The position numbers and the translations under genes were made by a program. A stretch of DNA of 64,000 bases from Photobacterium angustum. GTDB lineage: Bacteria; Pseudomonadota; Gammaproteobacteria; Enterobacterales; Vibrionaceae. The stretch spans positions 124,001 to 188,000 of the forward strand of contig NZ_PYOM01000006.1 of the NCBI RefSeq assembly GCF_003026365.1. Reading direction: 5' to 3'. Each line of letters opens with the position of its first letter. Position 1 is the first letter of the stretch. Positions 17,249 to 29,125 of this stretch are shown piece by piece. Below the pieces are notes generated by a model. That model did no database searches. It was given only the letters and a program-made list of their open reading frames with translations, and was not told the origin of the DNA.

Positions 17249-18421
17249 TCAGTCTTGGCGTAACGTATTAACATTCGATATAGGGGTTGGGTAACGACTC
17301 ACTATCCAATAGGTTGATAGAATGAAAGTTGTTAATGTTACGATCTGAATAAATGTCTTTCCTTGTTCAGAAATTAATCCATTAGCGACGGCTGTGTAAG
17401 CGAGCAATAAAGAAAACTCGCTGGCTTGGCTTAATCTTGCACTCAACTCTTTGTTTATAGGAGCTTCTGTGTTTGAAATTATAAGAGCGCGATAAAATCC
17501 CCATGCCTTGAGACGAATCAGTACTACACCAAATAAAATCCCCCATAAAGTATAAATATCGCTGGCCAGTACATTAATGTTTGCACCAATAGCAAAAAAG
17601 AACAGGATTAAAAAAAACTCTCGTAATGGCTTCAAATGAATAGAAATAACATTGGAAATGGGGCTAACGGCTAACAATGTACCCGCGATAAACGCTCCTG
17701 TTTCGTAAGATAGGCCAATACGATGGCTGATTTCAGCCCAACAGAAACACCATGCTAGGGTAGCGACGAAGCTGTATTCTTGAATAACATCAAACTTTTT
17801 CATTAGTGGCAACAGAATAAACTTAACGGCGAAGTACGCACTAACAATAACAATCAGAAGCTTGGCGAATATTAAAAAGATAGCAAGGTCGATACGCTGC
17901 TCAGTATCGATATTGAGCAGTAATAAAACAGTAATTGCTAAAATATCTTGAATTAACAAGATACTGGTCATTATTTCTCCCATTTTCTGATGGTGAAGCG
18001 TTGTGGTAGGAATTAATTTAAGGCCAATAACGGTACTGGAAAACATCATTGCGGCTGCTGTGATAATGGCATCTTTGAGAGGAAGTTGGATCATTAATGC
18101 AAAAAGCAGTGTGCAAATAAAGAAAAATAGGCTGCAACAAAGCGTGATAAGAGCACTTTCTCTAAACAGACGTAGCAAGCGTTGAGGTTGTAAGTTTAGG
18201 CCAAGTAAAAAAAGCAATAAAATGACACCAATATGTCCCATTTGGGTAATCGCTTCCGCATTATTGATCATGCCCAGCCCATAAGGACCAATAATAATGC
18301 CCGCAACGATGTACGCGATGATGATGGGTTGTTTGGCAAAGAGGAACAAGCTCCCTAAGCCCGCAGCACTAATCACAATCGCGCAAAGCTCGAAAATCAT
18401 GGTATTGATACTATCAACCAT
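17249..18421 (-). CDS. CPA2 family cation:proton antiporter (KefB/C-like membrane domain)
   Basis: Polytopic inner-membrane antiporter of 390 residues with 11-13 hydrophobic segments. The family pattern is clear: IIAYIVAGIIIGPYGLG, GVILLLFLLGLNLQPQRLLRLF, SSTVIGLKLIP, and later ETGAFIAGTLLAVSP and REFFLILFFFAIGANIN. It lacks the C-terminal TrkA-N/RCK domain of KefB and KefC, so it is a membrane-only member. The ATG at 18421 is preferred because AGGTAGGT sits at proper spacing; a GTG two codons earlier overlaps that sequence. Ion specificity (K+ or Na+) is unknown. Confidence 0.9.
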   Translation of the reverse strand: MVDSINTMIFELCAIVISAAGLGSLFLFAKQPIIIAYIVAGIIIGPYGLGMINNAEAITQMGHIGVILLLFLLGLNLQPQRLLRLFRESALITLCCSLFFFICTLLFALMIQLPLKDAIITAAAMMFSSTVIGLKLIPTTTLHHQKMGEIMTSILLIQDILAITVLLLLNIDTEQRIDLAIFLIFAKLLIVIVSAYFAVKFILLPLMKKFDVIQEYSFVATLAWCFCWAEISHRIGLSYETGAFIAGTLLAVSPISNVISIHLKPLREFFLILFFFAIGANINVLASDIYTLWGILFGVVLIRLKAWGFYRALIISNTEAPINKELSARLSQASEFSLLLAYTAVANGLISEQGKTFIQIVTLTTFILSTYWIVSRYPTPISNVNTLRQD

Positions 18422-18590
18422 CGTCACCTACCTACCTAGCTATGAAACGCAGCATGCGTAGTTGATTTCAGAAGGCAATGATAAAAGCATAGTGGTTGTA
18501 AAAAAAATGGGTTGAATGTTTTTGCGACAAGAAATTAGGAATAGGTAAAAGCGGGGGCGTAAAGTGATAAATAGCGAAGAGATAGATAGA

Positions 18591-18627
18591 AATAAACATA
18601 GATAACGCTGAGTTATCTATGTTTATT
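18591..18627 (-). terminator. Perfect 16-bp inverted repeat after small gene
   Basis: AATAAACATAGATAAC and its exact reverse complement flank a 5-nt spacer, just after the stop of the gene at 18635. It is AT-rich with a T-rich end, so it probably serves as a terminator or mRNA 3' end. Confidence 0.55.
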
Positions 18628-18634
18628 GATGCTA

Positions 18635-18949
18635 TTAAGCGCGATACCGTTTGTATTGCGATAAGACATCGGCAATTAATTCAGGCTCAGACAGCCCATC
18701 AACTAAATACGATTGCTGATTGTTTTTAATCATTACCTCAAGGTGAATTTGTTCATTATCAGTATTTTTATGGAGCTGTAATGCGTATTCATAAGGTTGA
18801 TGTCGATTGTTATCAATCACCAAACGAATACGACCATCGATACAATAAAGATCTGTATCAAAGCCGTCATCGGCCAGTTTTTTACTGGCTTTGGTTAAGG
18901 CTGATCTTGCGATTGTATAGATATCGGCATGGGAAGAGTACTGTGCCAT
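18635..18949 (-). CDS. Small conserved hypothetical protein (104 aa)
   Basis: Not recognised. It is a 104-residue soluble alpha/beta protein. An N-terminal helix (DIYTIARSALTKASKKLADDG) precedes a series of probable beta strands (TDLYCIDGRIRLVIDNN, YEYALQLHKN, IHLEVMIKN, SYLVDGLS) and a C-terminal helix. No signal peptide. A strong GAGGGAGA ribosome site precedes the ATG, and a perfect inverted repeat follows the stop codon. Both support a real single-gene unit. Confidence 0.78.
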   Translation of the reverse strand: MAQYSSHADIYTIARSALTKASKKLADDGFDTDLYCIDGRIRLVIDNNRHQPYEYALQLHKNTDNEQIHLEVMIKNNQQSYLVDGLSEPELIADVLSQYKRYRA

Positions 18950-19264
18950 GTATTGTCTCCCTCTGTTCTAAAATATGCTAGGACGTTGGTAAACGTCTGT
19001 CGCTGTCAGAAGATTTTATCGGGCAAAGACAAGGTGTTACCAACTAAAAAAATCAATCATTATCATCAGTTCTACTTATTAAAATGTAACTAATTGTTAA
19101 TGTTTAACTTACTGATTTTAAAGCTATATGAAAGGAGGGAATATCCATTTCAGGAATAATCAATAGTTGATTTTTTTTATTATTTCATTTTAGTCAGAAA
19201 TTTTAATCTCTGTTGCTACTATTGAGAGGTGCAATAAATTCAATATGTTAAAAGGAATACATGA

Positions 19265-19588
19265 ATGTATAAGCGTTACCTTACTTTAATCCCCGTAGTT
19301 GCTTTATTGACTCTTTCAACGGCCCATGCCGATTCGCTTATTCAAGGATTAAATCGCGTCGATAATTCTATAGATAAAGTACAAAATACAATTCATGGAA
19401 CGCAGAACTCGATACGTAATGGCCAGAATAAAGTCGATAATACACAACGTGCTATCAGTGAAATTCAAGATGGTACTTATGTAGAAAAGCGTGTTGAAAA
19501 AAAAGTGAGCAATCAAAAGCGTAAAGCCGTGAATGGGGTCATTAATAAGTCAACGAATGCGATTCGTAAAGCAACTTACGTTTATTAA
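19265..19588 (+). CDS. Small exported Asn/Gln-rich protein
   Basis: A periplasmic or secreted protein of 107 residues. A clear signal peptide (MYKRYLTLIPVVALLTLSTAHA, cleavage after AHA) precedes a mature part made of short repeats of the form N-x-[IV]-x-x-[VT]-Q-[NR] (VDNSIDKVQNTIHGTQNSIR) and a basic C-terminal half. AAGGA lies about 8 bases before the ATG. No family recognised; it looks like a small helical repeat protein of the envelope. Confidence 0.8.
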   Translation: MYKRYLTLIPVVALLTLSTAHADSLIQGLNRVDNSIDKVQNTIHGTQNSIRNGQNKVDNTQRAISEIQDGTYVEKRVEKKVSNQKRKAVNGVINKSTNAIRKATYVY

Positions 19589-19624
19589 GTTAAGCATAAC
19601 TAAGTTAAGTATAGTGATAAAAAA

Positions 19625-19672
19625 GCGGCGATATCATTATCTCTATAAATAGAATGATATCGCCGCATTTTT
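19625..19672. terminator. Strong terminator between converging genes
   Basis: A 14-bp perfect GC-containing stem (GCGGCGATATCATT / AATGATATCGCCGC) followed by ATTTTTT, between the exported small protein and sstT. Confidence 0.9.
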
Positions 19673-19706
19673 TACCCATAATTTGGGTTAAGCATATAAG
19701 TCGTAA

Positions 19707-20948
19707 TTATGAGTTTTGTAATTTCGCCTTCGCTTCTTTTCTTTCTGCAGCTCGACATGCCGCAGCGGTAAATACCACATCAGTTGAACTGTTTAACGCT
19801 GTTTCTGCTGAATCTTGAATCACGCCAATAATAAAGCCAACAGCAACAACTTGCATTGCTACTTCACTCGGGATACCAAATAAGCTTGAAGCTAAAGGGA
19901 TCAACAGTAGTGAACCACCGGCGACACCTGATGCACCACAAGCTGATACCGCAGCAACAACACTCAGTAAAACGGCTGTTGCTAAATCGACTTCAATACC
20001 TAAGGTATGAACGGCAGCAAGGGTCAATACAGTAATAGTGATTGCAGCTCCCCCCATATTGATGGTGGCGCCCAGTGGGATAGACACAGAGTAAGTATCT
20101 TCATGCAGGTTAAGATCTTTACAAAGTTTCATATTTACTGGGATGTTGGCAGCAGAACTACGAGTGAAGAACGCGGTAATACCACTTTCACGTACACAGC
20201 GAAAAACAAGTGGATAAGGGTTTTCGCCTGTTTTTACGTAAACGATGATTGGGTTAATAACAAAAGCAAGAATCGCCATTGAACCTAATAGTACGCCCAG
20301 TAAGTGAGCATATCCTGCTAATGCAGCAAAGCCTGTTTTAGCAAAGGTTTCAGAGACTAAGCCAAAAATACCAATAGGCGCTAAACGAATAATAAAGCGA
20401 ACAATGAGTGTTACGCCATTCGACATATCATGGAAAACTTGTTTAGTCGCATCGCTTGCTTGGTGAAGAGCAAAACCAAGTGCTATAGCCCATGCTAAAA
20501 TACCAATAAAATTACCGTTCATAAGCGCATGAACTGGGTTATCAACAATCTTAAATAGCAAGGAGCTAATGACTTCTGCAATACCTTCCGGTGGTGCAAT
20601 TGAATTGGAACTAGCAACAAGCGTTAAAGTGGTCGGGAAAAGAAAGCTCATCGCTACAGCAGTAAATGCCGCCATTAAAGTGCCAAATAAATACAACACG
20701 ATAATTGGCTTCATGTTGGTATGTGTGCCTTTCTTTTGGTTGGCAATAGATGAAGCAACCAAAATGAAAACAAGAATAGGAGCAACGGCTTTTAGCGCTG
20801 CAACAAATAATCCCCCAAGAAAACCAACACTCATCGCTGATGATGGTGATAGTGTCGCAAGTAATACGCCAGCAACAATACCGACCATAATTTGTATAAC
20901 TAAACTACCATTGGCCACTCTGGCTAAAAAAGGTTGTGATTGACTCAT
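19707..20948 (-). CDS. sstT: Serine/threonine:Na+ symporter SstT
   Basis: Na+-coupled serine/threonine uptake in the inner membrane, dicarboxylate/amino acid:cation symporter family. It has 413 residues (E. coli 414) and aligns from [25 protein letters not shown] to the C-terminus. The family motifs [18 protein letters not shown] and [26 protein letters not shown] (helical hairpin and NMxG Na+/substrate site) are present. It has its own terminator downstream. The intergenic region on the far side (20949-21247) carries its promoter. Confidence 0.96.
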   Translation of the reverse strand: MSQSQPFLARVANGSLVIQIMVGIVAGVLLATLSPSSAMSVGFLGGLFVAALKAVAPILVFILVASSIANQKKGTHTNMKPIIVLYLFGTLMAAFTAVAMSFLFPTTLTLVASSNSIAPPEGIAEVISSLLFKIVDNPVHALMNGNFIGILAWAIALGFALHQASDATKQVFHDMSNGVTLIVRFIIRLAPIGIFGLVSETFAKTGFAALAGYAHLLGVLLGSMAILAFVINPIIVYVKTGENPYPLVFRCVRESGITAFFTRSSAANIPVNMKLCKDLNLHEDTYSVSIPLGATINMGGAAITITVLTLAAVHTLGIEVDLATAVLLSVVAAVSACGASGVAGGSLLLIPLASSLFGIPSEVAMQVVAVGFIIGVIQDSAETALNSSTDVVFTAAACRAAERKEAKAKLQNS

Positions 20949-21315
20949 ATAACATCCTGCATTTTATGTTCTGTGAATAGCTTTTTATTTTGCGTCTGAA
21001 ACATTTTTTAACAGGATCTGTTTGAAATAGCTAGTTATCTTTTTATAAGGTTTTAACCAACATTAATATAACGTTATATTTAACATTTTATTATCAAGAT
21101 ATGATGAATTGGCATACAATCAGCTTGTTTGATAACGATAAATAGCAATGAATGTATAATGTGTGTTAATAGATGTTATCTAGTCATGCAAATCTTGATG
21201 GAAATGCAAAAAAACAAAAAGAATTAAATGCTTTAATATGTAAGAAAATAAAACCTCTGCTACAGCATTTATATCTGCAACAGAGGTTTTTGAGGTCGCT
21301 ATTTAATGAATATAT
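20949..21315. other. Region between sstT and the Bat operon end
   Basis: It holds the sstT promoter region (AT-rich) and the terminator at 21248-21291. No credible gene; the plus-strand frame reaching into batD is a shadow. Confidence 0.55.
21248..21291 (-). terminator. Terminator of Bat operon
   Basis: Stem AAAACCTCTG / CAGAGGTTTT with an internal loop, 25 bp after the batD stop. A and T tracts on both sides. Confidence 0.75.
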
Positions 21316-23022
21316 TTATTTAGGATCTAAGTCTGAGAGAGATGATTTACGTGATGCTGTTGCTTTCAGTTGCTGTGCTTGATTAAGCAATTGCATAATA
21401 CGTTTATCGTTCCATTGCTGGCGATCTTGGCTATAAGTTGATGCCATAATTTCAGCTATAGCATTATCTAATTGTTCTGCTAGATCTGGATTCGCAGCTA
21501 GTTTCTCATGCTGCTGCTGTTTCCATTGTTGGTAGTAAGTCTGAATTTTTACTGTTTCGCGTTTGGTAATGGCTTGTTTCAACGCTTGCTCTACATTTGT
21601 AGTACCCGATTGAAGAACGATTTCGGTATTTGATGCAGGTTGCGTTTTACGTGCTTTGATTAATAGCCCAAGCGTTATTAACCAAAGTAAAGCAAACACT
21701 GCTGTCGCCCATTGCCAGTAGTCATGTTGTGCTACATTGCTATGCGCATTGTTAACATTGGCATTATTTGGAGGCGTAACAACGGATGGTGCTGTTAATG
21801 CTGGTGGCGTAATTGTACTTCTTGCATTGGGATCGACCGTTACATTTAATGTTAGCCCATCAACTTTTGTTGTTTGCTGTTTTTCTTGTTGGGTATTCCA
21901 CCAATTAATGCTAACAGCAGGTAATTCAATCTTGCCTGTTTCACGAGGTATGATGACTTGCTTTAACGTCATTGTTGTATAGCCATTCCCTTCTGAATAT
22001 TCAGGTTTCTCATCATAACTTCTTACCGATGTTGGATACGTTAAGCTGATATTCGGCATATTACTTTGTGCAATATTTTTAATACGCAAGGTTAAAATAC
22101 GCGTAATAGGCTCGCCTACTTTTGCATCCACGGTTGTTTTACCATTGACTGATGGTTGCCATACTTGGTTGAGTTGCAAATCAGAGGTTGGTAGCCATAA
22201 ACCTTTATAGTTACTTGGTTTTGCTTTAATTGTAAGTTCAATATTTTTTGCTGTTTTATCCACAGGCATTGTTAACGTTGAACCGAAGCCACGACTCCCT
22301 TTAATCACGCTACCGCTGAATTTCGCACCATGTAAGGTGATATTTCCGGGCTTATCTGCTGTGATTTGATAATTGCGGGTGATCACAATATAGCGACGTC
22401 CATTTTGAACAACCTCGTTTTGAGCATCTTGCCCAACTTGCGTTGCTGTTAGTCCATCACCATAAGGTGGTGCTAAAGTCGCTTGATCCATTTGCTCGCC
22501 AATTAAGATACGCACCCGATAATTAATTGACTCACCTACATAGATGGTTGATTTATCGTTAATACCTTCAATGGAAATAGATGATTGGTTCGCGTTGGCT
22601 GCTTGTGTTTGTTTACTGCTTTTCAAAACAGTAATCGTAATTGGTTCGGTTTTTGAGCTACCAATTTGAAACGCAGGGATCGTAAGAGTGCCAACCTTGG
22701 TTGCAGCTACTGCTACTGTCCAGCTAGTGTTACGTGAGATAACCCCATTAATCATCGAAGTACCGCTACTTACGCTAGGGCGGCCATAAGCAAAATCAGG
22801 ACTTAATGGTGCAAGATCAAGTGAATTTGTATTTACACTATCATCGACAGCAACCGTTAATTGGAAAACCTCATTAACACCAACAATATTTTTAGACACT
22901 GTTGCTTCCGCTTGTGCCGCCATCGCTTGGGTTGATAGTAGCGCACTGAAAAACAAAGCAATGTACAACAATGGTGTAGTTACTTTTTTGCCAAAAAATA
23001 ATTTATTCATAAATCTATTCAT
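21316..23022 (-). CDS. batD: BatD family protein
   Basis: Membrane-anchored periplasmic protein of the Bat (Bacteroides aerotolerance-type) operon, 568 residues. A signal peptide or anchor (LLYIALFFSALLSTQAMAA) precedes repeated Ig-like beta domains containing the BatD pattern (VGVNEVFQLTVAVDDS, YVGESINYRVRILIGEQM, VGEPITRILTLRIKNIA). One transmembrane helix lies near residues 443-463 (WATAVFALLWLITLGLLIKA), followed by a helical cytoplasmic tail. It is the last gene of the operon, 7 bp after batB/C. Biochemical role is unclear; the operon is linked to envelope and oxidative stress in several bacteria. Confidence 0.92.
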   Translation of the reverse strand: MNRFMNKLFFGKKVTTPLLYIALFFSALLSTQAMAAQAEATVSKNIVGVNEVFQLTVAVDDSVNTNSLDLAPLSPDFAYGRPSVSSGTSMINGVISRNTSWTVAVAATKVGTLTIPAFQIGSSKTEPITITVLKSSKQTQAANANQSSISIEGINDKSTIYVGESINYRVRILIGEQMDQATLAPPYGDGLTATQVGQDAQNEVVQNGRRYIVITRNYQITADKPGNITLHGAKFSGSVIKGSRGFGSTLTMPVDKTAKNIELTIKAKPSNYKGLWLPTSDLQLNQVWQPSVNGKTTVDAKVGEPITRILTLRIKNIAQSNMPNISLTYPTSVRSYDEKPEYSEGNGYTTMTLKQVIIPRETGKIELPAVSINWWNTQQEKQQTTKVDGLTLNVTVDPNARSTITPPALTAPSVVTPPNNANVNNAHSNVAQHDYWQWATAVFALLWLITLGLLIKARKTQPASNTEIVLQSGTTNVEQALKQAITKRETVKIQTYYQQWKQQQHEKLAANPDLAEQLDNAIAEIMASTYSQDRQQWNDKRIMQLLNQAQQLKATASRKSSLSDLDPK

Positions 23023-23029
23023 TGTCCTA

Positions 23030-25061
<2,032 letters not shown>

Positions 25062-25069
<8 letters not shown>

Positions 25070-26027
25070 GACGTCTCCTCATAACAGCAATGACGACAGA
25101 AAGTAGTAATGCTATGGCTAAAGGATATCGGAACAACTCATCACGTGGACGCCATGTTTGCTGGGCGTTATTGACAGGTTGAAGTTTATTGATGATGTCG
25201 TAAATTTTCTCAAGCTGTTGTGGATTACGTGCTCGGAAATATTCACCGCCCGTCATCTTGGCGATTTCAGTTAAAGTCTTTTCATCAAGATCTTGTGATG
25301 GATTGACGATGCGATCACCGAAGAAACCTTGTTGCACCATTTGATCGGCACCAACACCTACGGTATAGATTTTCACACCGCTTTCTTTGGCTAATTTAGC
25401 TGCTTGGAGTGGATCAATAACACCAGAGGTATTTGCACCATCACTTAATAAAATAATTACCCGTTGTGGCGCTTTACTGTTAATAAAGGTTTTAGTCGCA
25501 ATACCTAGGCCTTCACCAATTGCAGTGCTTTGTCCAATTAAGCCTAAAACAGTACGATCTAGTTGTTGTTCAACCGTCTTACGGTCAAATGTAAGAGGTG
25601 TTTGTAAATAAGCATGATCAGCGAAAAGGACTAAACCTAAGCGATCACCTTTTCGTTTTTCAATAAAATCCGATAACACATGTTTTACTGCTGTTAAGCG
25701 ATCAACACTTTGCCCATTTTTAGTCACCATATCTGGAATTGACATTGAGCCCGATAAATCGACAGCTAATAACATGTCACGGTGTTCTGGTTTTATTTCG
25801 ATAGGGTTCCCGTACCAAACCGGTCTTGCAGCAGCACAGACAAGACAAGTCCACAGTAAAGCCATTAATACTTTACGTATGATAGAGCGAGGCTGTTTTT
25901 GACCAACACCGCTGGGTAATTTAGGTAATTGAATTGCCGCAGGTTGCACAACAGGTTTACTAAAACGGTAAACTAGCCATGCTAAAGGCAACAATGCCCA
26001 AGCCCAAAGCCATACAAATTCAAACAT
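25062..26027 (-). CDS. batA: BatA family VWA-domain protein
   Basis: Inner-membrane von Willebrand A protein of 321 residues. Two N-terminal membrane segments (about 4-21, 51-70) and one at the C-terminus (FRYPLAIALLLSVVIAVM) surround the VWA domain. The complete MIDAS is Asp90-x-Ser92-x-Ser94 (AVDLSGSMSIPD), with the later Thr/Asp motifs (LQTPLTFDR, LLSDGANTSG). It overlaps its neighbours by 8 bp on each side, showing translational coupling. Expected to assemble with BatB and be acted upon by the MoxR ATPase. Confidence 0.94.
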
Positions 26028-26529
26028 TTGAAGACTCCTTTTGCGTCATGCTGGGTAGTTTTCGTGGCGGCAAAGCATGTTTAAGCCATGTATTTGCCAT
26101 TATTTTACATTGCTGAAAGTCATCACTACTCAATGGTGTGTTTGAAAATGAACCTGATAGCCACACCGATTTAAGCTCTGAAAAGCCACTATATTTTGCG
26201 GGGAGTTGATTATCTAAAAATGCTAACCATACCTCACCTGTTAATGGCGCAACGACAGTACGCGAGTAATAACTTAATGCAGCTTGTTTTAGTAATGTAT
26301 TGAGAGCGGGTAACCCTTGTTCCTCTGTTATTAGCAAAAGTTTCTGTAATGCTTCTTTTTGTGCAGCATCAGCATGCTTTTTACGCCTAATAAGAGTGAC
26401 TACTACTGCAATAGAGAAAATCACAACAGCAAATAATACCCACCATCCCCACGCTAAAGGCCAAAAGTTAGGAGCTTGAGGTAGATGTATATCCGCTAAA
26501 GGGAGTTGTTGAACGCTTGGTGTTGCCAT
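26020..26529 (-). CDS. DUF4381 domain protein (Bat operon)
   Basis: A 169-residue protein with one transmembrane helix at about 26-48 (LAWGWWVLFAVVIFSIAVVVTLI) and a cytoplasmic helical domain. Its Pro-rich start (PLADIHLPQAPNFWPLAWGWW) is the signature of the DUF4381 family, always found between DUF58 and BatA genes. Function unknown; probably a structural member of the MoxR-Bat complex. It overlaps batA by 8 bp and starts 3 bp after the DUF58 stop codon. Confidence 0.88.
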   Translation of the reverse strand: MATPSVQQLPLADIHLPQAPNFWPLAWGWWVLFAVVIFSIAVVVTLIRRKKHADAAQKEALQKLLLITEEQGLPALNTLLKQAALSYYSRTVVAPLTGEVWLAFLDNQLPAKYSGFSELKSVWLSGSFSNTPLSSDDFQQCKIMANTWLKHALPPRKLPSMTQKESSNV

Positions 26530-26532
26530 TAC

Positions 26533-27477
26533 TTAACTCCTTTGACGCGTTGTTAATTGCTGCAACAAAGGTTCCGCTGCAGATAAATAATGTAGAGGGA
26601 TCGCCAGTGATTTCGCGATATCAGCCACAAAGTTTTGATGCGTTAGATACTGCTGACTTAATGAATCACGTGTTTTCTTTGATGAAAAATTGAGCCATGC
26701 CGATTGTTGTTTATCGGCAACGTGTTCATAGCCTCTAAATTGTGTTTGTCCTTGTTCCAGTGGATCATGGATTTGGACAAATTGAATTCGGTTATGCTGA
26801 CGTAACTGTGTTAATCGTCGCTTATCATTGAGTGATAATTGGTTAAAATCACTGATAATAATGATTTCACTGCCTTTTGAACAAAGGTGGTGTAATCGTT
26901 TTAATGCATCAGAAAAGTTAAATTGTTGAGGCTCTTCTAATGCATTTAATGCTAACTGTTGTGATTCAATAAGCTTATTGATTATATGAAGTGGACCTTG
27001 CTGGCGTGCTGTTGGCTTACATTCATTAACATTCAAACCGTTATAAATTACTGCCCCTATACGATCTTGTTCACTTATAGCGAGCCAGCTTAATAAGCTA
27101 GCAAAGTGAGCCGCTTGAACAGATTTCAGCATTAATTGTGAACCGAATTGCATGCTTCGGCTTAAATCAATCAGCAACATAACGGGTTGCTCGCGTTCTT
27201 CGGTAAATAGTTTGGTATGTGTTTTGCCAGTACGTGCGGTTACACGCCAATCAATAGCTCTAATATCATCACCAGCTTGGTAGGGACGTACTTCTGAGAA
27301 GTTCATTCCACGTCCTTTGTGGCGACTTTGATGTAGGCCATTTAATTGTGACCAGATACTGTGCGCTGGTGGCAACCAACGCACGGCCTGATTCTTATAT
27401 TGCAGTAGCTCAGCCAAACACACATTAACCCCATCGCTATGGGGTGGCAGCGCTACGGTTAAGTGTGATTTGCTCAT
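26533..27477 (-). CDS. DUF58 domain protein (Bat operon)
   Basis: Cytoplasmic VWA-like protein of 314 residues. The DUF58 signature is clear: GMNFSEVRPYQAGDDIRAIDWRVTARTGKTHTKLFTEERE (about 58-97, cited as consecutive short motifs SEVRPYQAGD, IRAIDWRVTA, KLFTEERE), followed by a VWA core with LLIDLSRSMQFGS. Its start overlaps the MoxR stop by 4 bp (ATGA type), indicating coupled translation. It probably links the MoxR ATPase to the membrane Bat proteins. Confidence 0.93.
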   Translation of the reverse strand: MSKSHLTVALPPHSDGVNVCLAELLQYKNQAVRWLPPAHSIWSQLNGLHQSRHKGRGMNFSEVRPYQAGDDIRAIDWRVTARTGKTHTKLFTEEREQPVMLLIDLSRSMQFGSQLMLKSVQAAHFASLLSWLAISEQDRIGAVIYNGLNVNECKPTARQQGPLHIINKLIESQQLALNALEEPQQFNFSDALKRLHHLCSKGSEIIIISDFNQLSLNDKRRLTQLRQHNRIQFVQIHDPLEQGQTQFRGYEHVADKQQSAWLNFSSKKTRDSLSQQYLTHQNFVADIAKSLAIPLHYLSAAEPLLQQLTTRQRS

Positions 27478-28430
27478 ATACTAGCGACCTGTGAAATCAA
27501 TTCTTCAACTACGCGATCTGCTGCAATACCTTCAGCTTGTGCTTCATAGCTAAGTAATAAGCGATGACGTAAAACAGGGTATGCCATTATTTGGATATCT
27601 TCTGGTGTAACAAAATCACGACCACTTAGCCAAGCGTGAGCTCGAGCACAACGATCGAGGGCTAATGTTGCACGTGGGCTAACACCCATTTGAAGCCAAT
27701 CTTTAAGCTGAGAGCTGAACTTTTCAGATTGGCGTGTCGCCATGACGAGACGAATAATGTAATGCTCTACATCTTCTGCCATATGAATGTTAAGCACTTC
27801 TTTTCGGGCAGCAAAAATATCATGTTGGCTAATATGAACAGGCTCTGCTTTCTCAATACCTAATGCTTCACCACGATTTAGACGTAAGATCTCTAATTCA
27901 CTTTCAGCACTTGGATAATCGACATTAAGTTGTAATAGGAAACGGTCTAGTTGTGCTTCAGGCAGTGGGTAAGTACCTTCTTGCTCAATTGGGTTTTGCG
28001 TTGCCATTACTAGGAATAATTCAGGTAATGGGTATGTTTTTCGACCTGCGGTGATCTGCTTTTCAGCCATCGCTTCAAGCATTGCAGCCTGTACTTTTGC
28101 TGGCGCACGGTTGATCTCATCTGCAAGGATTAATGAGTTGAAGATAGGGCCTGGTTGGAAAATAAATTCAGCTGTTTCAGGACGAAAAATATCAGTACCT
28201 GTTAAATCAGCAGGTAATAGATCGGGCGTAAACTGAATACGGTGAAATTCACCTTCAATACAATCAGAAAGCACTTTAACAGCGCGTGTTTTTGCCAGTC
28301 CTGGAGGACCCTCTACAAGGATGTGCCCATCAGCCAGTAAAGCAATTAATAACTGTTTCACTAAATCGGGTTGACCAATGACTTGGCTTTGTAAGTAGTG
28401 ATTTAATCGTTGAAAAGTACTCGCTAACAT
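27474..28430 (-). CDS. MoxR family AAA+ ATPase
   Basis: First gene of the Bat operon, 318 residues. AAA+ chaperone-like ATPase with Walker A GPPGLAKTR, Walker B LILADEINRAPAKVQ, sensor 1 LVMATQNPIEQEGTYPLPEAQLDRFLL and sensor 2 GVSPRATLALDRCARAHAWL, all typical of MoxR. It is thought to remodel or insert metal into partner complexes through the VWA proteins. The promoter must lie in the long intergenic region upstream, shared divergently with the PHB operon. Confidence 0.94.
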   Translation of the reverse strand: MLASTFQRLNHYLQSQVIGQPDLVKQLLIALLADGHILVEGPPGLAKTRAVKVLSDCIEGEFHRIQFTPDLLPADLTGTDIFRPETAEFIFQPGPIFNSLILADEINRAPAKVQAAMLEAMAEKQITAGRKTYPLPELFLVMATQNPIEQEGTYPLPEAQLDRFLLQLNVDYPSAESELEILRLNRGEALGIEKAEPVHISQHDIFAARKEVLNIHMAEDVEHYIIRLVMATRQSEKFSSQLKDWLQMGVSPRATLALDRCARAHAWLSGRDFVTPEDIQIMAYPVLRHRLLLSYEAQAEGIAADRVVEELISQVASI

Positions 28431-29125
28431 AAATTCATTTTCCTTTAGAGCTTACTTAATACGTTAAGTAAAAAAGCTGAGACTATCTAATATGGCTTTA
28501 GTTCACGTTTTTTAGATTATCAGAATAGCTGTTAGCCATTCATTCGATACGTTTCATATATATCAGGGCAGCAAGAAAGTTATCAAGTCACTTATGTCGT
28601 CTTCTGTTTTGAATTATTGCAAACAAAGGTTGAGATAGAGCTGCTTAAAAAATAAACGCGAGTGGTATTTCAAAGGCGGCGCATAACTTTACTCACAACC
28701 AATTAACAAGAAACTTAAACTTAACAATTTAGTTACATTTATTTTATTTCAGGTTTGGATGTTATTTTTAACCATCTGTTTTTTTATCGAAATAATAAAT
28801 ATTTACAAGAATGCCATGATATAAATCAACATCCCAATTGTTAAATTAAAATGTGTCGCTTTAATCATATTGAGTGATTTGTTAATACTAGTGTCACATA
28901 GCATTAAAATTGTTAATTACTTTCTTGCTATCAATATGCATCTGTGTTGTTATATTAAGTATGCAACGGGTTTGTAATATAGCTGTATTATATGATGCTT
29001 AATATGTGAACCATGTCGTATAGGTAGTTCACATATAGCTCATAGGCTAAATTGTTAAATTATGAGACAAACCTTGAGTTTATCAAGTGTATTAATAATT
29101 AGATAAAAAAAGGAAGGAGCCTTAA
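28431..29125. other. 694-bp divergent region between Bat and PHB operons
   Basis: AT-rich DNA with no coding frame. It must carry both operon promoters. A 10-bp inverted repeat at 29002-29036 is the only conspicuous symmetrical element. Confidence 0.5.
29002..29036. promoter_or_regulatory. Inverted repeat upstream of phaB
   Basis: ATATGTGAAC and GTTCACATAT are perfect 10-bp arms separated by 15 bp, 90 bp upstream of phaB. It could be an operator or a leader hairpin. No cognate regulator is known from the sequence. Confidence 0.4.
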
